Positions 59,649-64,000 of a DNA stretch of 64,000 nucleotides are shown here, piece after piece (position 1 is the stretch's first letter; every line of letters starts with the position of its first letter). Origin of the DNA: Pristionchus mayeri. Lineage: Eukaryota; Nematoda; Chromadorea; Rhabditida; Neodiplogasteridae. The stretch covers positions 5,435,613 to 5,499,612 of the forward strand of contig BTRK01000006.1 of NCBI GenBank assembly GCA_036245805.1, read 5' to 3'. The notes below the pieces were generated by a model. The model was not told where the DNA came from. It was given only the letters and a program-made list of their open reading frames with translations, and did no database searches. The position numbers and the translations under genes were made by a program.

Positions 59649-59972
59649 TCAGTTTGGAGTTGCGAACATGATTGGGACATAACCGCGTAGTGGCATATGA
59701 CACAAAGTCGTTCTGGAAAAATTACATTGCCGCAAACACATCGCATCAAAAGCAATATGTAATACATACAAATTATTACATAATCCCTTCTTCATATTTT
59801 CGCTCAGAAGTGGTTGACTCACCCAGCTCGTGAAAGGTCCCCACATTTTGTTCATTCCGGCTTCAATATGCTCTGTGAAATACTGTGCTATCTCATCAAT
59901 TTCCGACATTTTGCACTTGCGGGCCCTTTCGACACTGATCACACCAACTAAAGAGATGCTGATAATCTGCAA
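59649..59972 (-). CDS. Possible exon(s) of an unknown gene
   Basis: A minus-strand frame of 107 codons. The part KMSEIDEIAQYFTEHIEAGM...WGPFTSW (about 59912-59826) ends at a GTGAGT donor and is preceded by a GATCAG acceptor-like site; composition looks coding. A hydrophobic start (MQIISISLVGVIS) could be a signal peptide but may be intron read-through. No family recognised. Confidence 0.35.
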   Translation of the reverse strand: MQIISISLVGVISVERARKCKMSEIDEIAQYFTEHIEAGMNKMWGPFTSWVSQPLLSENMKKGLCNNLYVLHIAFDAMCLRQCNFSRTTLCHMPLRGYVPIMFATPN

Positions 59973-60215
59973 TTAGGTACTCGGATGAAACCAATTAGGT
60001 ACTCGGATGAAAAAATTAGGTACTCGGATGAAACGGATGAAAATACTGTACAAATGCCCCTACGGTTTCAAATACAAGTATCGCCAAAATAATTCTTAAT
60101 AGTTCTTATTAGGGCGGTAAGAACGGATCACGGGTCGACCTTGTGACCCTCTAAAACGGGTCAGATACGGGTCGGTCAGACCGTCGGATACGGGTCAGAT
60201 ACGGGTCAAGGGTGA
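59973..60215 (+). repeat. Short tandem repeats
   Basis: AATTAGGTACTCGGATGAAA occurs about three times at 59972-60040. GGGTCAGATACGGGTC is repeated at 60160-60212. No function apparent. Confidence 0.8.
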
Positions 60216-60427
60216 GAGCGAGAAAGGAAGAGGTAGACCGAGAGATTGCGGTAAATATTTATGATATTTCGTTCGAAATAACGTTAACAAAATTGAAATA
60301 GAATAGGCAAGTAATGACAGTTACAGTGAGGAGTGGACAATGTGGTCAGGGGGATCTACTCAGGGGAACTGGCTTGATTCTCGGAATTTACTAAAAGCCT
60401 TGCCGCTCTTGAAAAGAAGCTATTGTG

Positions 60428-60900
60428 TCAGTAGTTGTGGTTTGATCCAGGATTATTGAAGGTCATGCCGTTTCGAGTGTAGTAAATTTTGAAATAATGT
60501 GGTTTTCGGTTGGAAATACTATATTTGCCTCGGATGAGATTTGTTGCTACTCTCATATCAATCGCTATTCTACGCTTCTCTATGCACTCAATGCCTAGTT
60601 TCTTGTTGCGATCGAGAGCAGAGGGCATGTTTTCCCAAGTGTGATTGAAACAGCGCATAAATAAGCGCCTTGTGAAGTAGTTCTGTACTTTTTCGAGTTC
60701 TTTTTATCATTACTTTGGTACGGGTTGAATACGGAGGAAGCGCTTTCTAAAATCGGTCTAATATACATTGAGTACGTTTTGAGAAGTACTTCTATATTTT
60801 TGGTTCGTAAGGCTCTGGGGATAGTATGGCAGGCAGTTTTGCCTTTAGTGGATACGGTAAAACAATGGTCGAAGAATGAGAGGTTTTTTCTGAATAACAA
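60428..60900 (-). pseudogene. LINE ORF2 C-terminal region
   Basis: Two overlapping frames after the RT. The first contains PRALRTKNIEVLLKTYSMYI, then PILESASSVFNPY; the second contains LGIECIEKRRIAIDMRVATN. These match the post-RT thumb region of CR1-type elements (ry-Pile-y, lgl-sLe-RR-idl). Shifted relative to the RT frame. Confidence 0.7.
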
Positions 60901-62060
60901 AGCCGAGGTCTTTCACTTTTTCTTTTTGTTCTAGAGTTGTGGTTCCAATAGCATATGTTCGCTTTGTATTTGCTCTGCCTAGGTGCAATGAGTTACACTT
61001 ATGCGCAGCAAGCGGGAGTTGCCACTCTTCAGACCAGTTTACTATAGTGTCAATCGCAGTTTGTAGAGGGGCAGGCGAATTTCCCTTCCTAAAGGATCGA
61101 TATATTTTTATGTCATCGGCATACATTCTCGCAACGACTCCGTGGTTTTGAACTAGGGCAGGAATTTCTGAGGTGTAGATAAGGAATAGCAAAGGGCCTA
61201 TGACTGAGCCCTGTGGAACGCCGCTAGTTACAGGCATCGAGGTAGAAAGCACATCTCTTACTCTCACTTGGAATGATCTATGTGTGAGATATCCTGTTAT
61301 CCAGTTGATTGTATTATCGGAGAGACCTATGGTGGTGAGCTTGAGTTTTAGCTTGGGATGAGAGACTCTATCAAATGCTTTCGCAAAATCAAAATAGATA
61401 ACGTCAACTGGTTTCCCATCACTAATAGAGGCTGTCCAGTGTTCGAATACTTCGAGCATTTGAAGTTCACGCGATCGTTTCTTGCGGAATCCGTATTGCT
61501 CATCGGGGAAAATATCTAATTGTTCACAATGGGTGATAATGGATTTACACAAGATGCGCTCAAAAATAATAAAACTAAAACTAAAACGAAAGAACTTGGT
61601 CTTATCATCGCTTTCGATCACTTTTTTCTCAATGGTTTTATGATATCGTTGTAACTCTTTACGAAACTTTTTGTTTAGAATCTCGAATTCATGCTCATCG
61701 TTTGGGTCGTTGCTATTAATCGATTTGTGCCAGGCTTGAAAACGCTTTCCTAATAGACGTTCAATATGAGGAGGGAGTTTCCCGTGGGAGAGGCTCACTT
61801 TAGTCCATGGAACATGGATGTCTATTGATTTTTGAATGACGCTTATCAAGAGGTCGTACATGAGATCAACATTTAATATTTTAGAAAATGCGCATGCCCA
61901 ATCGATGTTTGCTAATTGTGAGTTAATGAGGTCATAGTTAGCATTTCTGTAGTCACGCCTAAGAGTGAAAGCGGGCGTCGAATGACTCATTGTGAATTTG
62001 AATTCGACCGTTGAATGGTCAGACATTTCGAAAGGGGGACCAATTTCAGTTTGGGAGAGA
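60845..62060 (-). pseudogene. LINE ORF2 reverse transcriptase
   Basis: One long frame. It begins with the end of the endonuclease (SDHSTVEF) and a connecting region. RT motifs follow: FERILCKSIITHCE, GFRKKRS, IYFDFAKAFD (motif A, catalytic Asp), SGVPQGSVIGPLLFLIY (motif B) and YADDIK (motif C, catalytic Asp pair). Between KTKFFRF and SFSFIIFERIL about 200 residues normal for the family are missing, including the early RT blocks, so the protein would not be active. The reading frame survives the deletion. Confidence 0.9.
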
Positions 62061-62577
62061 GGCCGGGATGGTTGCACAGTAGTAAATCAAGGATGTTTTC
62101 TTTTCTGGTAGGTTCTTGGACAAATTGGGCTAGTTTTGCTGAGTTACAGAGATCGAGGAATGATTGTGAAGGAGGGGTAACTGATTTTTTCTGTGGAATG
62201 GGGAAGATTGACCAGTCGATATCGGGAATATTAAAGTCGCCAGTAACTATTGTTGGTTGAGGACATGAGCAAAGGTTAAGAATTGACTTAGTAAGAGAGG
62301 CAGTTTGTATCGTACTCGCTTTGGGATTACGGTAAGCGCACACAATCCTAATTAGGTCACCATTTATGTCAACATCGACTGCCAATAATTCATGGGATTC
62401 AGGTACTGTTTCATCAGCAATCTGTGCTGCACTTATGGACGAGTGTAGGATGATCGCTACACCACCACCTCTAGAGTTCCTATCTCTTCTGAATACATTG
62501 TAGTACTGATCTTGGTCACCTAGGAGAAGTGAGGTAGGAAAGGATGGAGAGAGCCAAGTCTCAGTGAGGCAAATCAT
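61987..62577 (-). pseudogene. LINE ORF2 apurinic-type endonuclease
   Basis: Frame with LTETWLSPS (catalytic Glu motif), FRRDRNSRGGGVAIILHSS, SHELLAVDV, YRNPKA and GDFNIPDIDW (catalytic Asp/Asn), then FVQEPTRKENILDLLL. Such endonucleases nick target DNA to prime reverse transcription. The frame is lost before the final SDH motif, which lies in the RT frame. The start of the domain is not seen in this frame. Confidence 0.88.
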
Positions 62578-62995
62578 ATCATACTTTTTAGAAAGGGTTT
62601 GCGAAAGATACTGTAGTTTGTTTTGGACGGAGCGGCAGTTGGCTAAAATGGCGGAGAATGAAAGTGAGTTTCTGTCTGAGTGATTATTTTTGGGCCGGTG
62701 AATCAGTACCAGTTTCCCTGGGCTCCGAAATTGGGTGGGGCACCGAACTGAGAAATGTGAGCCATGAAGAGGTTATGGTGGGGTTACGGAATGGGGAAAG
62801 GGTTCATTGGCATCGGGATATTGAAGAGGGGGCGGAGGGGCTCCATAACCATTCATCTTGTGCATGGGGTTCCGGGAATGGGTCAGAGGAGGGCGGCTCA
62901 TTCGGGGGATCTGCGGTCGCTCATTTGGATGGCCAGGACCACGATTGTTGGAGAAGACTGAATCGCGGCGACTTCTGGTCCTGTTCCGATAGGTG
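62578..62995 (-). other. LINE ORF1-ORF2 junction region
   Basis: Between the ORF1 stop (62996) and the visible endonuclease frame. It should hold the N-terminus of ORF2 but shows only broken frames; GGGGTTCCGGGAATGGG-type GC-rich sequence. Probably decayed. Confidence 0.4.
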
Positions 62996-63720
62996 TCATC
63001 GTTGAGTTGAGGGCGGGTCTGGGTCTAATTGCGGGGGGGGGGACGAGTGAGCGGGGGCTGAAGGAGGCGCAGGTCCATTCCTTCCACAAGCCTTGCCAGG
63101 GATCTTTCGTCGGGCATCGTCTCGATCCACATAGGAAGGACGAATGTAAACATCTCTGAAGAATGGATCGCGGGAGACGCGATTCGCATTCTTCACAAAG
63201 AGTTGCGCGTGTTTTCGGGTCGGAAGTACAACTTTGGTAAGTCGCGAATGGGGACTATCCACATCTGCAGGTGGCATCCTGTACACGGTAATAGGGAGAC
63301 AGGGGTACCCAGTGAGTGCGGTGAGGGATATCACTTGGTTGTAGTCTTGACGGACTTGCGCTTCAGGACTCAAGGATGAGTCAGTAGGTAGACGGGCGAT
63401 CACTACGCTCCGTTCGAGGTCAGACTCGTGGGGGGAGGGGGAGGGAGGGGAGGGCGGATCAGTGCGGGGAATGGCAGTACGAAGGAAAGAATCCATCTCT
63501 TCATCCTCATCAATGGTACGCTAGACTCGGGAGGAGGGTCAAGACGGGTCTCCAACTCACGAATTCGCTTCACGAGTCTGCTAGTGTATTCGACTTGCTG
63601 CTCGAACTGGGAGTTGAGACGGAGACAGTAGCGGAAGAGATCCTCGACTGAGGTCGAGATGAACTGAGATCGTCTCCTTTTCTTCGAAGATGGTCCGACT
63701 GGCGAGGGAGCGGGCGTCAT
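62996..63720 (-). pseudogene. LINE ORF1 (nucleic-acid-binding protein)
   Basis: Two overlapping frames. The first (63720 to ~63500) gives a basic start (SSKKRRRSQF) and a heptad-like coiled coil (VEYTSRLVKRIRELETRL). The second (63496-62996) has ERSVVIARLP, DYNQVISL, YPCLPITVYRMP, RLTKVVLPTRK and YIRPSYVDRDDARRK, a pattern of LINE ORF1 proteins in nematodes. A frameshift lies near 63500. ORF1 proteins coat LINE RNA. Confidence 0.7.
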
Positions 63721-63956
63721 GTCTGAGAAAGAGGGGTGGCAGGCGGGGAAGGATCACCGTTGAGGGTACGGAATCAAGGGGTATGCACAGTCGGTACGCT
63801 ATGCCGGCGAAATCCCTCAAGGGAGGATGGGAAGGGCAGGGACGAGAGAGCGTGTGGAATAGAGAGAGTGCGGAGAGAGAGGTAGAGACACCTCTCTCGA
63901 TGAGGGATGAGAATAGACTGAGGGATGAGAATAGACTGAGCGATGGGAATAGACAA
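63721..63956 (-). other. Upstream flank of the LINE, low-complexity
   Basis: GAGA-rich sequence; a 20-base phrase (GATGAGAATAGACTGAGGGA and variant) occurs three times at 63905-63955. May be the 5' untranslated region of the LINE. Confidence 0.4.
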
Positions 63957-64000
63957 ATGGAGAGAGCGCCGAGAGACGAGTCTCTCGGCGCTCTCTCCAT
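63957..64000. repeat. Perfect 20-bp-arm inverted repeat
   Basis: ATGGAGAGAGCGCCGAGAGA, a 4-base loop CGAG, then the exact complement, ending at the last base of the window. The structure may extend beyond the window; at the edge it cannot be told from a longer palindrome or an assembly fold-back. Confidence 0.9.

Larger units (their letters stand above)
60400..63720 (-). mobile_element. CR1/jockey-type LINE, decayed and internally deleted
   Basis: On the minus strand, reading from 63720 down: ORF1, apurinic-type endonuclease, reverse transcriptase and a C-terminal domain, in the order of CR1/jockey-group LINEs. The element has frameshifts in ORF1 (~63500), between endonuclease and RT (~62030) and after the RT (~60880), plus a deletion inside ORF2. 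The 3' end is not sharply defined, and no target duplication was found. Confidence 0.88.

Overview
The window looks like gene-poor, repeat-rich nuclear DNA of a nematode, probably rhabditid-like. Supporting this: short exons bounded by TTTCAG-type acceptors and GTRAGT donors; two broken RNA-helicase genes closest to nematode/animal PRP16 (MOG-1) and DDX5/17; a FLYWCH-domain Mutator-like transposase; RTE-, CR1- and Penelope-type retroelements; and many inverted-repeat (foldback) elements. No bacterial operons, rRNA genes or CRISPR arrays were seen. The species cannot be named from the sequence.

Layout. 1-10 kb: a terminal-inverted-repeat (TIR) element, then two spliced, in-frame exons of an unrecognised protein with a BH3-like segment (663-2020). 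These are followed by an eroded C-terminal part of a PRP16/DHX38-type DEAH helicase (2435-8111) whose introns hold a 184-bp tandem repeat and a mariner-like element. 9.8-10.2 kb: a TIR element enclosing a tRNA-like sequence; a second copy lies inverted at 43.4 kb. 10.9-15.8 kb: a full-length but inactivated Mutator-like transposon (MULE). Its ten-exon transposase has a FLYWCH zinc finger and is framed by inverted arrays of an exact 126-bp repeat. 12.2 and 17.3 kb: two copies of a CACAGC-ended MITE with 4-bp target duplications, one nested inside the MULE. 17.8-20.5 kb: two abutting foldback elements. 22.3-22.8 kb: the 5' end of a DEAD-box (DDX5/17-type) gene, cut off.

23-42 kb is a mosaic of long palindromic elements, several nested in one another and interrupted by 5'-truncated RTE retrotransposon tails with target duplications. 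It also holds a 671-bp tandem duplication and a segmental copy (22968-23776 against 32834-33908). 43.8-45.7 kb: a frameshifted Penelope-like element with reverse transcriptase (RT), GIY-YIG nuclease and a hammerhead-like motif in its 3' region. 46-59 kb is mostly featureless AT-rich sequence with a TTAA-ended MITE, a SINE, a hAT-type MITE with a perfect 8-bp duplication, and repeat fragments. 60.4-63.7 kb: a CR1/jockey-type LINE on the minus strand with ORF1, endonuclease and RT, carrying frameshifts and an internal deletion.

No gene in the window is demonstrably intact. The coding capacity is that of decayed transposons and two helicase fragments. Exon coordinates were worked out by hand from splice signals and reading frame; family assignments rest on recognised motifs, not on database searches.
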